A DNA stretch of 64,000 nt, taken from assembly GCF_002895435.1 (NCBI RefSeq), contig NZ_POYJ01000002.1, positions 1 to 64,000 on the forward strand, given 5' to 3'. The stretch is from Aquimarina sediminis. GTDB taxonomy: Bacteria; Bacteroidota; Bacteroidia; Flavobacteriales; Flavobacteriaceae. Position 1 is the first letter of the stretch. Every line of letters begins with the position of its first letter. The translations under genes and the position numbers were made by a program. Below the pieces are notes generated by a model, which saw only the letters and a list, made by a program, of their open reading frames with translations, was not told the DNA's origin and made no database searches. Below are positions 54,613 to 64,000 of this stretch, piece by piece.

Positions 54613-57018
54613 TTAGAGCGTATATTTTAATGATACTATAAAATTTCTTCCTGCCGCGGCAATCCCAGAAGAATAAGGTCTATATCGCTGATCAGTAATG
54701 TTTTCTATAGAGAATATACTTCTTATTTTCTTAGTCACTTGATATTGGGTTCTTAGATTAAGCGTATACCAGGATGGCGAATATGGATTTCCATTTTTAT
54801 CTACTGCGTACAAATAATCTTTGCTCTGCTCTGATGGAGATAGATCTTGGTAATCTAACCCACCATTATATAATGCAAATACATCTATTGTTAAGTTAGG
54901 CAACGTATAACTAACTTTTGTTGTTCCAAACTGCGGTGACACATGTCTAGATGGTTCAGAAGTACCATCATCAGACTTCTCTTTTCCACCAACAAAGGTA
55001 TATTGGGAGATTAGCTTAGCATTTTTAGCAAATTTGTATTCCAGACCTGCTTCAAAACCATAAACTCTGGCATTTGCTGCATTCTGAATAGCCTGTACAT
55101 TACTCAATTCACCTCCAAAATCAATTTGTGTTTCTCCATTCAAATTATAATCTCTTCGTATCAATGCATCATTAAGATATGTATAGTAGGTTGACAAATC
55201 CAGCGAAAAGTTCTTATCAAGATTTAATCTTACTCCTAATTCTCCATTATAGGCATATTCTGATTTGATATCTGGATTAGGCACAACAACAGACCCTGGT
55301 TCTGAATCAAAAATCTTACCTACATCGTCAATATTGGGTGCTCTAAACGCAGTAGAGAAATTCAATTTCCATTGGATTATGTCATTAGGCAACCAACTTA
55401 GACCAGCAGTTCCGGTAAGAGCATCAGTATCAATATTCGCTTCAGTAAACGGAAAGTTAAAAAAAGTGTTATCAAATTCTGAATACAGGATAATTCTATT
55501 GTATCGTAACCCTCCTTGAAATCTTAATTTTTCATTTAATTTGTGTTTTAGACTAGCATAAGCAGCAATAGATTGCCAGGTAGATCCATTTGGATATCTG
55601 GATGGAGCATCAACACTAATATCAGTTTCTATATCACGTTCAAATCCATCAGAGTATACTTGATTTAAAACATACTCGAGCCCATAATAGAAAACCGTTC
55701 TATCGCCATAATTTTTTTCAAAATCCCAATTAAACGAATAAGCATCTACCTGCTCTTGAGTTCTTGATAGCATTGTACTTCTAAAATCCCTGTCATTTCT
55801 ACTTTCTTCAAAATATTGATAAGCTGCAGTTATCTTCATTTTATCATATAACTTACTACTAGATTTTTGAGATACTTGTAGATTCCCCATAAACCAGCGT
55901 TGCGGTCCATAAAACCACTCTGCAGATCTCAAATTTCCATCTCTAGGTCTTATCAAGCGGTCATATCTTGGGTAATCTGACGTTTCGGAATACATAAGGC
56001 TTGCATTAAAATCCCAATTTTCATTAGGCATAAAATAGACTTTCTGCAATAAGTTGATTTGATCATACCCTGTGAAAACCTGTTCTTTCGGGTCATCATT
56101 TTGAATAACAAAATCTTCTCCATTGACACTTCCTACATATTCATTTCTCAGATAATCCTTAGGACCATGACTCCCCATTTTTAGATTATCAAAATCTGTA
56201 TAACTGGCACTGGTTAAAAAAGCCCACTTTTCTAGCCCAATGTTAAAATCAATATGCCCCGTCTTTTCATTACTGGCACTGGCATATCTAATTTGTGCAT
56301 TACCACTCAACTTATCCTTACCACTTATAGCAAACTTTGGTTGTTTGGTATAAAAATTCATTACTCCTCCGACAGCATCACTACCATAAACAACAGAACC
56401 TGGTCCTAGTATTACCTCAGTTCTATCAACCGTAAAAGGGTCAACTGATATTACATTTTGAACATTTCCTCCTCTAAAGATAGCGGTATTCATACGCACT
56501 CCATCAATGGTCAATAGCAATCGATTTGTAGAAAAACCTCTAATTATGGGACTACCACCACCAAGTTGACTTTTTTGAATAAATACTTGCCCACCACTCT
56601 GTAAAAGATCCGCAGATGTCTGAGGAGTGGCTAATGCTATTTCGTTTGAAGAAATACTTACTATTTTTTGCGTAACATCTTCTTGCTCTTGCTCCCATTT
56701 GGAAACAGAAATAATAACTTCAGAAAGTTGGTTTTCTCCTGGTTCTAAATACACAGAATTTGATAGTAACACTTTAGATTTAAGCACACTAGTACTTGCA
56801 TGTGAAATATGAACAAAATACAATTCTTCTGTATCAGAAAATACTGAAATATTGGCAACACCATCAAAATCAGTACTTGTACTTTTTGATCTGTCTTTAT
56901 TAGAAATTGCTACATTAGGAATCGGCTTATTATTAGATGTACTGTAGACTATTATCTCTTGAGCGCTACTGGGTAACGCAAAAAGCATAACCAACAAAAA
57001 AAGTACAAATAACCGCAT
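54613..57018 (-). CDS. TonB-dependent receptor
   Basis: An 801-residue outer-membrane receptor. Signal peptide (1-19, ending SSAQ), a carboxypeptidase-D-like N-terminal domain (STSNNKPIPNVAISNKDRSK), a plug (LQSGGQVFIQKSQLGGGSPI, RTEVILGPGSVVYGSDAVGG) and a 22-strand barrel ending in RPYSSGIAAAGRNFIVSLKY-TL. The layout is that of siderophore, haem or vitamin B12 receptors; the ligand cannot be told. It starts 4 bp after recO on the same strand, an unusual partner, and the HAD gene follows 29 bp on. Confidence 0.92.
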   Translation of the reverse strand: MRLFVLFLLVMLFALPSSAQEIIVYSTSNNKPIPNVAISNKDRSKSTSTDFDGVANISVFSDTEELYFVHISHASTSVLKSKVLLSNSVYLEPGENQLSEVIISVSKWEQEQEDVTQKIVSISSNEIALATPQTSADLLQSGGQVFIQKSQLGGGSPIIRGFSTNRLLLTIDGVRMNTAIFRGGNVQNVISVDPFTVDRTEVILGPGSVVYGSDAVGGVMNFYTKQPKFAISGKDKLSGNAQIRYASASNEKTGHIDFNIGLEKWAFLTSASYTDFDNLKMGSHGPKDYLRNEYVGSVNGEDFVIQNDDPKEQVFTGYDQINLLQKVYFMPNENWDFNASLMYSETSDYPRYDRLIRPRDGNLRSAEWFYGPQRWFMGNLQVSQKSSSKLYDKMKITAAYQYFEESRNDRDFRSTMLSRTQEQVDAYSFNWDFEKNYGDRTVFYYGLEYVLNQVYSDGFERDIETDISVDAPSRYPNGSTWQSIAAYASLKHKLNEKLRFQGGLRYNRIILYSEFDNTFFNFPFTEANIDTDALTGTAGLSWLPNDIIQWKLNFSTAFRAPNIDDVGKIFDSEPGSVVVPNPDIKSEYAYNGELGVRLNLDKNFSLDLSTYYTYLNDALIRRDYNLNGETQIDFGGELSNVQAIQNAANARVYGFEAGLEYKFAKNAKLISQYTFVGGKEKSDDGTSEPSRHVSPQFGTTKVSYTLPNLTIDVFALYNGGLDYQDLSPSEQSKDYLYAVDKNGNPYSPSWYTLNLRTQYQVTKKIRSIFSIENITDQRYRPYSSGIAAAGRNFIVSLKYTL

Positions 57019-57022
57019 AATA

Positions 57023-57742
57023 TTAATTAAAAATTTCGTTTAAAACAGATAGTGATTTTGGCTTCTTAAAACCGTGCAAATGTAGTTCAAAATATACTAA
57101 TAGCATAGCAAGAATATCACTTCGTACGTTCTTTGATAACCCAATATCCATACTTTCCTCAAATGTTGTGCCTAAAAATCGTTTGAGTTGTACTACACGC
57201 TCACCATTTACACAATACGTATTATTACTTTGGGACTGAAAAACCCCATCCAGCATATTAAAATACTCTGATTCTATATTAGAAGTATCGGGATAACATC
57301 CTAAATATTGTGTAAGCTTGATCAAAAAAGCAATATGAAAATTTCTAACCACATTATGTGTATCCAACCACAATAAAGTCGTTTCGAGATATTCGAATAA
57401 AGCAGTGTTAGTTTCTTCTTCATGTATAGCATTTTTGAGCACTTCAGAAATAAAAAAAGCCAACGCACTTTTTACATAGTCTGTGTGAAGTGTTTTATAC
57501 ATCGTTTTTACTTTAGCTTCTTTAATCCTTTCTAACGACCCTTTATCTCTGTGAACTGCTTGTATCTCTAATATTGTCAGTGGCTGAAATAATGATGATC
57601 TAAGTTTTCCTCGTTTTGATTTCAAAATCCCTCGTAATAAATAAGATCGTAACCCGCTTGTCTTTGTAAACAAAGAAACAATTAAATCTGCTTCACTATA
57701 TCGTAAAGAATGCACTACTATCGCTGGGGAGGTAATTATCAT
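57023..57742 (-). CDS. recO: DNA repair protein RecO
   Basis: A 239-residue protein with the N-terminal OB-fold of RecO (PAIVVHSLRYSEADLIVSLF, SGLRSYLLRGILKSKRGKLR) and the helical C-terminal half (SEVLKNAIHEEETNTALFEY). RecO loads RecA onto SSB-covered single strands with RecR in the RecFOR pathway. The four-Cys zinc site of some family members is not seen, as in many Bacteroidota. It is followed by the TonB receptor with a 4-bp gap. Confidence 0.94.
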   Translation of the reverse strand: MIITSPAIVVHSLRYSEADLIVSLFTKTSGLRSYLLRGILKSKRGKLRSSLFQPLTILEIQAVHRDKGSLERIKEAKVKTMYKTLHTDYVKSALAFFISEVLKNAIHEEETNTALFEYLETTLLWLDTHNVVRNFHIAFLIKLTQYLGCYPDTSNIESEYFNMLDGVFQSQSNNTYCVNGERVVQLKRFLGTTFEESMDIGLSKNVRSDILAMLLVYFELHLHGFKKPKSLSVLNEIFN

Positions 57743-57769
57743 TATTGAGCAAAATTGGTGTAAATATTT

Positions 57770-58297
57770 CTATTTCCTTTTCTTTGGCGGATATTTACTT
57801 AACGATTTTTCTATAATTTTTTGAAAGAAACTTGTATGTGCTTCAGGAGAGGCATTAGGATAAAATCGTTTTTCGACAATTGCCTGCCACACTAATTCAT
57901 CTCTTTCAACATCTACAAAATCAATAGTAAGTTCTAGATATGTCTCTGGCCCTCCTATAGGAATTGAACCTCCAATACCAATATTAACCCCGCGACCACC
58001 ACTACCAACACCCACACCTATGCTATTACGAGAAGGTGTTCTACTCATAATTGTTTTAAAGTTTATATAAATATCAGGTGTATTAGATCTGGTAAGTCCT
58101 TTAGTATGCATTATTGTTTCTGTCACTTTCAATAATCTCTTCTGATTCAATTCATTAAGTTCGGAGCTCATTTCCGGATAGAAACCATAGGTTTTATACA
58201 CTGAGAAATCCTGCTGTTCATCATAATCATATACCGTCGGCACAACACCACAAGAGATCAATACTATTAACATAACCAAAAGCACTACATACTTCAT
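57770..58297 (-). CDS. DUF4136 lipoprotein
   Basis: I take ATG 58297, which gives the lipoprotein signal MKYVVLLVMLIVLISCG (Cys at 16); the longer frame adds 30 unlikely residues. The mature part is a DUF4136 domain (DYDEQQDFSVYKTYGFYPEM; DIYINFKTIMS; GVGSGGRGVNIGIGGSIPIG; LTIDFVDVERDELVWQAIVE), found in envelope lipoproteins of Bacteroidota and Proteobacteria. Function unknown. It precedes recO by 27 bp. Confidence 0.88.
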   Translation of the reverse strand: MKYVVLLVMLIVLISCGVVPTVYDYDEQQDFSVYKTYGFYPEMSSELNELNQKRLLKVTETIMHTKGLTRSNTPDIYINFKTIMSRTPSRNSIGVGVGSGGRGVNIGIGGSIPIGGPETYLELTIDFVDVERDELVWQAIVEKRFYPNASPEAHTSFFQKIIEKSLSKYPPKKRK

Positions 58298-58405
58298 CAG
58301 AACAAGTTTAACTATAAAAATACACAACAAAAACCATATAAAGTCAAGTTCAATCCAATCATTTATTCTTAAAAGGTTCTTAAACAAGAAACAAATTGAG
58401 TTAAA

Positions 58406-58441
58406 AATTAAAGCCGTTTAGATATTTCTAAACGGCTTTTT
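58406..58441. terminator. Bidirectional terminator between DUF4136 and DUF5018 genes
   Basis: AAAGCCGTTTAGA pairs with TCTAAACGGCTTT over a 4-base loop, with A- and T-tracts at the two sides. It ends the DUF5018 transcript. A very similar hairpin lies at 59995. Confidence 0.88.
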
Positions 58442-58457
58442 ATAAAAATAGTTTATA

Positions 58458-59909
58458 TTATTGTTTGCCTTCCAGTCTAAAATTAAAATGCCATGGGTGA
58501 TCAAACCAAACACCCCAATCTTCTAAACTTGTGTTATCTTTTTCCCTGGATTCTCCAGCCCAACCAATGGCACCGCAAACTCCAGAATCGCTATTTGCAT
58601 TCCCTGATGAACCACTAGAAACTCCAAGCCTTTCCCCATCTACTAAGTACCAAGTAAAATTATAAGCCTTTCCCTTTTTAAGAAATATATTTAATGAAGA
58701 CAAATCAAAATCTATCCAACCTCCATTAAATGGTCCGGATACAATTGTACTTATCGATTTTTCTATCCTTCCATCTGCATTTCTAATATTTAATTTTATC
58801 TCAAAATCACCAGAATAAATAATATTAGTTAAATCGCTCCTAAACGGATCCCTTAGAAAAAAACCAAATTTTGTTGGATAGGTATCCTTTTTCAAATTTA
58901 TAGTTTGCCCAGTACCTACATTTCTAGGACCTATTTCAGGATAATCAGGTATTACTCTATCATCTCCACCAAACCATTTTGTCGCATTTCTAATATCACA
59001 TTGTACAGAAAAATCTTCATTCATCAGCTGAAGCGCAACTCTATATTCCTTACTTTCTCCATTTTCTGCTGTAACCGTATACAAAACTGGATTTGTATAG
59101 TCAGAAATTGTTTTTGGATCAGGGCTTATTGTAGCTCTATCAGAAATTACTGCAATAGTTTCAATAGAAGTCAGTACGGTATTTGGAAGCACTGTTTGAT
59201 TAATTGTCCCTGTTTCATTATCAATATCAGTATTTGCTTCAAAAAGAGCTGTTTTTATTTGAAAAGATACAATAGTATTTTCAGGGCTTAACTCCCTCTT
59301 TATATCTACCACATAATTCTTTTTTTCTCCATTCTCTGCTGTAACCATAAAATTAACAGGTTCTTTGATAGAAGTAATAGTACTTGGATCTGGCGTTATC
59401 GTTGCTTTATCAGAAATAGTAATTACCAATGTAATATCTAAATCATCAATTGTATAAGGAACTACACCATTTACTTCGTTATCTTTAATTTCAAAATCTT
59501 TTGTAAAATCTGCACTTGTTAGTTTAATTGATTCTATAATATTTTCAGAGCTTAATTCTCTCTTTATATCTACTACATAATTCCTTTTTTCTCCATTTTC
59601 TGCAGTAACAGTAAAATTAATGGGGTTTTTGATAGAGGTAATAGTCTTTGGATCTGGTGTTATCGTCGCTTTATCAGAGATAGTAATTGTCAGTGCAATA
59701 TCAAAGTCATCAATCGTTGAAGGAACTACACCATTTACTTGGTTATCCTTAACTTCAAAATCTTTGGTAAAGCCTCCACTTGTTAACTTAACAGATGTAA
59801 TAAAATTACTATTATTCAAAGCTAGTTCGTCGTCTTTATTACAAGAAGCATTAATCATTAAAATAAAAAGCATACACGCTCTCCCTAATACAATTAGTTT
59901 TTTTGTCAT
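58458..59909 (-). CDS. DUF5018-repeat lipoprotein
   Basis: A 483-residue lipoprotein (signal ending LIMINASC, Cys near 23). Three DUF5018-like modules: two of 88 residues are about 80 percent identical by eye (SDKATITPDPKTITSIKNP; SDKATITPDPSTITSIKEP; FTVTAENGEKRNYVVDIKRE) and the third (SDRATISPDPKTISDYTNP; YTVTAENGESKEYRVALQ) is diverged. The last 190 residues are a distinct beta-rich domain (WFGGDDRVIPDYPEIGPRNV, GKAYNFTWYLVDGE) that I do not recognise. It is probably surface-exposed and may bind glycans (inference). Single gene between two related terminators. Confidence 0.85.
   Translation of the reverse strand: MTKKLIVLGRACMLFILMINASCNKDDELALNNSNFITSVKLTSGGFTKDFEVKDNQVNGVVPSTIDDFDIALTITISDKATITPDPKTITSIKNPINFTVTAENGEKRNYVVDIKRELSSENIIESIKLTSADFTKDFEIKDNEVNGVVPYTIDDLDITLVITISDKATITPDPSTITSIKEPVNFMVTAENGEKKNYVVDIKRELSPENTIVSFQIKTALFEANTDIDNETGTINQTVLPNTVLTSIETIAVISDRATISPDPKTISDYTNPVLYTVTAENGESKEYRVALQLMNEDFSVQCDIRNATKWFGGDDRVIPDYPEIGPRNVGTGQTINLKKDTYPTKFGFFLRDPFRSDLTNIIYSGDFEIKLNIRNADGRIEKSISTIVSGPFNGGWIDFDLSSLNIFLKKGKAYNFTWYLVDGERLGVSSGSSGNANSDSGVCGAIGWAGESREKDNTSLEDWGVWFDHPWHFNFRLEGKQ
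59291..59830 (-). repeat. Two near-identical in-gene DUF5018 repeats
   Basis: Two adjacent 264-bp units in the DUF5018 gene. Long stretches are shared, for example GTAGTTCC-type and GATACTATTACTTC-type words, and the protein copies differ at scattered positions only. Boundaries are approximate. Confidence 0.7.
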
Positions 59910-59994
59910 TCGTAAATCGGAATTTTAAATTGATTATTATTTAACGAGGGTAGGACTTTTCGTAAAATGACTGTAAAGATATTCATTTTTATTT

Positions 59995-60030
59995 AAAAAA
60001 AGCCGCCTAGAAATATCTAAACAGCTTTAA
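59995..60030 (-). terminator. Terminator after gdhA
   Basis: AAAGC..TAGA pairs imperfectly with TCTA..GCTTT; on the minus strand a seven-T run follows. Its sequence matches the hairpin at 58406 in most positions. Confidence 0.75.
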
Positions 60031-60057
60031 TTTTATGTTAAAAAAATCTTGAAATAC

Positions 60058-61404
<1,347 letters not shown>

Positions 61405-61504
61405 TTAATTGAATTAATAGATTCTTATCTAAAGGTTGAAATATCATGTCAAATATATGATATTCCTAAAAAAACAAGTTTATTTTTTTGATTTAATAAT
61501 AAAG

Positions 61505-62644
61505 TTATCCTATGGCTTGTTCTAGATCCGCAATTAGATCATCGACATCCTCTATTCCTACACTTAATCTAATCAGTGAATCCACCACTCCAGTTTTCTC
61601 TCGCTCTTGTTTTGGTATCGAAGCATGTGTCATACTTGCCGGATGCCCTGCAAGGCTTTCTACTCCGCCAAGGGATTCTGCCAAAGTAAAAATCTTTAGT
61701 TTCTCTACTATTTTTATTGCCTGATCATAATCATTCCCTTTTGTCACAAAAGAAATCATACCTCCAAATCCATCCATCTGAGACTTAGCAATTTCATGAT
61801 TAGGGTGATCTTCAAAACCAGGCCAGTATACTTTCTCGATCTTAGGATGATTCTGTAAATACTTTGCAATAGCCTCTCCATTTTCGCAGTGTCGTTGCAT
61901 ACGTATATGCAATGTTTTGATTCCTCTAAGCACCAAAAAGCTATCCTGAGGACCACAAACAGCACCACTTGCATTCTGGATAAAATATAGTCGTTCTGCC
62001 AACTCAGAGTCTTTTACTATCAATGCTCCCATAACTACATCACTATGCCCTCCAAGGTATTTGGTTGCACTATGCATTACGATATCGGCACCAAGATCCA
62101 AAGGTCTTTGCAAATAAGGAGTTGCAAAAGTATTATCTACAGCTAATAAAAGATTGTGTTTCTTTGATACCGCAGCTACCGCTTTAATATCAATAATATT
62201 CATCATTGGATTGGTCGGTGTTTCAACCCATATCAGTTTGGTGTTTTCATTTACATAATCGGATATTTTATCCGCATTTTCCATCCCGATAAAGTGAAAC
62301 TTGATTCCAAAACCTTCAAATATTTTGGTAAACAAACGATATGTCCCTCCATACAAATCATTTGTAGAGATTACCTCATCACCAGGTTGTAATAATTTTA
62401 CAACGGCATCTATTGCTGCTAACCCTGACCCAAAGGCTAATCCAAATTTTCCATTCTCTATACTTGCAAAAGAATCTTCTAGTGCTTTTCTGGTAGGATT
62501 ATGTGTTCTACTATATTCAAATCCTTTATGCCCGCCAGGTGTTGTCTGAGCATAGGTAGAAGTTTGATATATTGGAGGCATAACCGAACCATATGCTGGA
62601 TCATGTTGCTGACCTCCATGAATTGTTTTTGTGTTAAATTTCAT
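61505..62644 (-). CDS. Cystathionine gamma-synthase/lyase-family PLP enzyme
   Basis: A 379-residue Cys/Met-metabolism enzyme. The Schiff-base Lys is in MHSATKYLGGHSDVVMGAL; PLP contacts YSRTHNPTRKALE and FGSGLAAIDAVVKLL are in place, and WVETPTNPMMNIIDI and ESLGGVESLAGHPASMTHAS are family signatures. It could be cystathionine gamma-synthase (metB) or gamma-lyase; sequence alone does not separate them. No riboswitch is seen upstream. Confidence 0.92.
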   Translation of the reverse strand: MKFNTKTIHGGQQHDPAYGSVMPPIYQTSTYAQTTPGGHKGFEYSRTHNPTRKALEDSFASIENGKFGLAFGSGLAAIDAVVKLLQPGDEVISTNDLYGGTYRLFTKIFEGFGIKFHFIGMENADKISDYVNENTKLIWVETPTNPMMNIIDIKAVAAVSKKHNLLLAVDNTFATPYLQRPLDLGADIVMHSATKYLGGHSDVVMGALIVKDSELAERLYFIQNASGAVCGPQDSFLVLRGIKTLHIRMQRHCENGEAIAKYLQNHPKIEKVYWPGFEDHPNHEIAKSQMDGFGGMISFVTKGNDYDQAIKIVEKLKIFTLAESLGGVESLAGHPASMTHASIPKQEREKTGVVDSLIRLSVGIEDVDDLIADLEQAIG

Positions 62645-62757
62645 CTATTTATTAGTTTTTGACAAGAATAAATTAACTTGCTTGTTTTATGTTAAAAAAC
62701 GTAGCAAATGTATGATTTAATTCGCTCTAATCATATTTCATTCAATACCTTTAGTAG

Positions 62758-63537
62758 ATGATTAACACAAAAACTAACACTATCCCAAAATACATTTTTT
62801 TACTTGTCATTTTGTTGGGTTTATATAACTGTAAAGACAGAGAACTTTTTACTTTTGAAAAGAATAGTTTAACAACAGACATGTTATCGGATTGCAGAAA
62901 TGAAGATTGCGCTCTATTAGAAATCAACCTACTAAAAATCATTGACGATAATCAAGTAGCACAAAGCATTAATAAAGAAATAGAACGCGTTGCCTGTGAC
63001 ATCCTAAATACTAGTGAATACGAATCAGCATTAACTATTGATAAAGCAATTACTCAATTCAATACTTCGTACCAAAGTATTTTGGAGGAATTTCCGGATG
63101 AAACTATCCCCTATGAAGCCAATATTGATTGCAAACTTGCTTTTCAATGTAAAGATCTGATCTCTGTAGCAATCGATTCATACATGTTTACAGGTGGTGC
63201 ACATGGGTATGGAGGGGTCTCTTATATTAATATCGATACAGAAACAGGAAAACGTCTTCCTAACAAAATGCTATTTGAAAATTCTGATAAGTTTACTGAT
63301 TATATCGAAAAAATATTTAGAGCTCAAAACAAAATCCCTTCAAATGAATCTATCAATAGTACAGGCTTTTTTTTTGAAGATGATGTTTTTAGCCTTCCAA
63401 AAAATATAGGGTTTACAGACAAAGAAGTGGTTCTACACTACAATCAATATGAAATCAGTTCATACGCAGATGGACCGATAGAGCTAAGAATTAAAAAAGA
63501 AGATGTCGCTTCCTTTTTTGCTTATACCATTTTATAA
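62758..63537 (+). CDS. DUF3298/RsiV-like lipoprotein
   Basis: A 259-residue protein with a lipoprotein-like signal (YIFLLVILLGLYNCK, Cys near 25). The mature part has a DUF4163-like segment then DUF3298: SVAIDSYMFTGGAHGYGGVS, YINIDTETGKRLPNKMLFEN, and the ending DKEVVLHYNQYEISSYADGP. RsiV-type proteins bind lysozyme or peptidoglycan-related ligands; here the role is unknown. Its stop overlaps the convergent DinB gene by six bases. Confidence 0.85.
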   Translation: MINTKTNTIPKYIFLLVILLGLYNCKDRELFTFEKNSLTTDMLSDCRNEDCALLEINLLKIIDDNQVAQSINKEIERVACDILNTSEYESALTIDKAITQFNTSYQSILEEFPDETIPYEANIDCKLAFQCKDLISVAIDSYMFTGGAHGYGGVSYINIDTETGKRLPNKMLFENSDKFTDYIEKIFRAQNKIPSNESINSTGFFFEDDVFSLPKNIGFTDKEVVLHYNQYEISSYADGPIELRIKKEDVASFFAYTIL

Positions 63538-63987
63538 TGATTTTTTGAGCGCTAGAATATACCCTAGATGAATTCCTTCATGAAAATTATTAAAATTCAT
63601 TGCATCATCAACAGATTTTAAAACAAACCCCGTACTTGTTTCATAGTCGCTATAACTTTGAAATATGGCATCTCCCATATCTTTTTCTGTTTTATCTAAT
63701 GTAGTAAACAACAACTCTTTTATCATTTTGACCTCTTCAATCGTAACTGGTCTTTCTGTTTTTGTACCTTTTTTATACAAATTAACCATTTCATCATCAA
63801 TCATCATAGGTAATCCACTTAGCTTATACACCAATAATTGCTGAGTTACCACAACATGTGCTATATTCCAGATTAAGTTATTTTTGAACCCCTCAGGAAC
63901 AATATTAAGTTGTTCTAAAGAATAATTATCCAGTATTTTTTCTAACATTTTTCTATTAACACGAGTAATTGTAAGAGAATTTTGCAT
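63532..63987 (-). CDS. DinB-family protein
   Basis: A 151-residue four-helix DinB/YfiT-like metalloprotein. Likely metal ligands are His in IWNIAHVVVTQQLLVYKL and the two His of NNFHEGIHLGYILALKK. The family includes thiol-dependent transferases (bacillithiol and mycothiol), but Bacteroidota members are mostly uncharacterised. ATG 63987 is 13 bp from the window end. Confidence 0.9.
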   Translation of the reverse strand: MQNSLTITRVNRKMLEKILDNYSLEQLNIVPEGFKNNLIWNIAHVVVTQQLLVYKLSGLPMMIDDEMVNLYKKGTKTERPVTIEEVKMIKELLFTTLDKTEKDMGDAIFQSYSDYETSTGFVLKSVDDAMNFNNFHEGIHLGYILALKKSL

Positions 63988-64000
63988 GGTATTTATCTAT

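Noticed and set aside
62645-62757. SAM riboswitch before the trans-sulfuration gene
   Set aside because: Only about 110 bp separate it from the divergent gene and no conserved SAM-riboswitch core was seen.

Overview
The window reads as chromosome of a marine Flavobacteriaceae member (Bacteroidota), perhaps close to Aquimarina or Kordia; the genus is a guess from gene content. The evidence is: AT-rich DNA, a TAnnTTTG-type promoter in front of the tRNA gene, type IX secretion (T9SS) type B C-terminal domains paired with PorP/SprF proteins, DUF6443 RHS proteins, SpII lipoproteins, TonB-dependent receptors and TPR-TM-AraC regulators. There are no rRNA genes, no CRISPR array, no intact insertion sequence and no phage genes.

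Layout. 0.3-8.8 kb: a leftward RHS operon with two very large secreted RHS-repeat proteins and a small DUF922 metalloprotease-like protein. 9-10.2 kb: a helical unknown protein preceded by nine 21-bp tandem repeats. 10.3-16.1 kb: housekeeping genes (EamA exporter; FeoA-FeoB with a 50-residue Cys-rich partner; SCO protein; RseP). 16.4 kb: tRNA-Asn. 17-24.8 kb: metabolic and envelope genes (two SDRs, a Yellow/MRJP-like lipoprotein, malate:quinone oxidoreductase, a TPR lipoprotein, two alpha/beta hydrolases). 25-30 kb: a TPR-TM-AraC regulator, and a Crp/Fnr regulator with FNR-type palindromes beside it that probably control a DUF1330/SMP-30 pair. 30.4-39.2 kb: a tandem duplication of a two-gene module, each copy a large T9SS type B adhesin-like protein plus a PorP/SprF partner; the adhesins carry four and eight 80-residue repeats. 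39.2-45.2 kb: a peptide island. 45.3-50 kb: small enzymes and an AraC regulator. 50-52.7 kb: a molybdate transport operon. 52.9-64 kb: lipoproteins, a HAD phosphatase, recO coupled to a TonB receptor, a DUF5018 lipoprotein, gdhA, a trans-sulfuration enzyme, a DUF3298 protein and a DinB protein.

The most interesting part is the peptide island (40.0-45.2 kb). Five short leftward genes, three of them found only by reading the sequence, encode secreted-peptide precursors of two leader families. Three have a 25-residue leader ending in GG or AG and Cys-rich cores with even Cys counts (4, 6 and 4; the six-Cys core fits a cystine-knot spacing). Two have a 30-residue class I lanthipeptide-like leader ending in KGG. 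The three 25-residue-leader genes share a 37-bp upstream element. Two paralogous receptors (signal peptide, periplasmic TPRs, one membrane helix, cytoplasmic AraC domain) lie between the peptide genes. No modification enzyme or exporter is encoded nearby. A peptide-sensing one-component system is a reasonable but untested reading.
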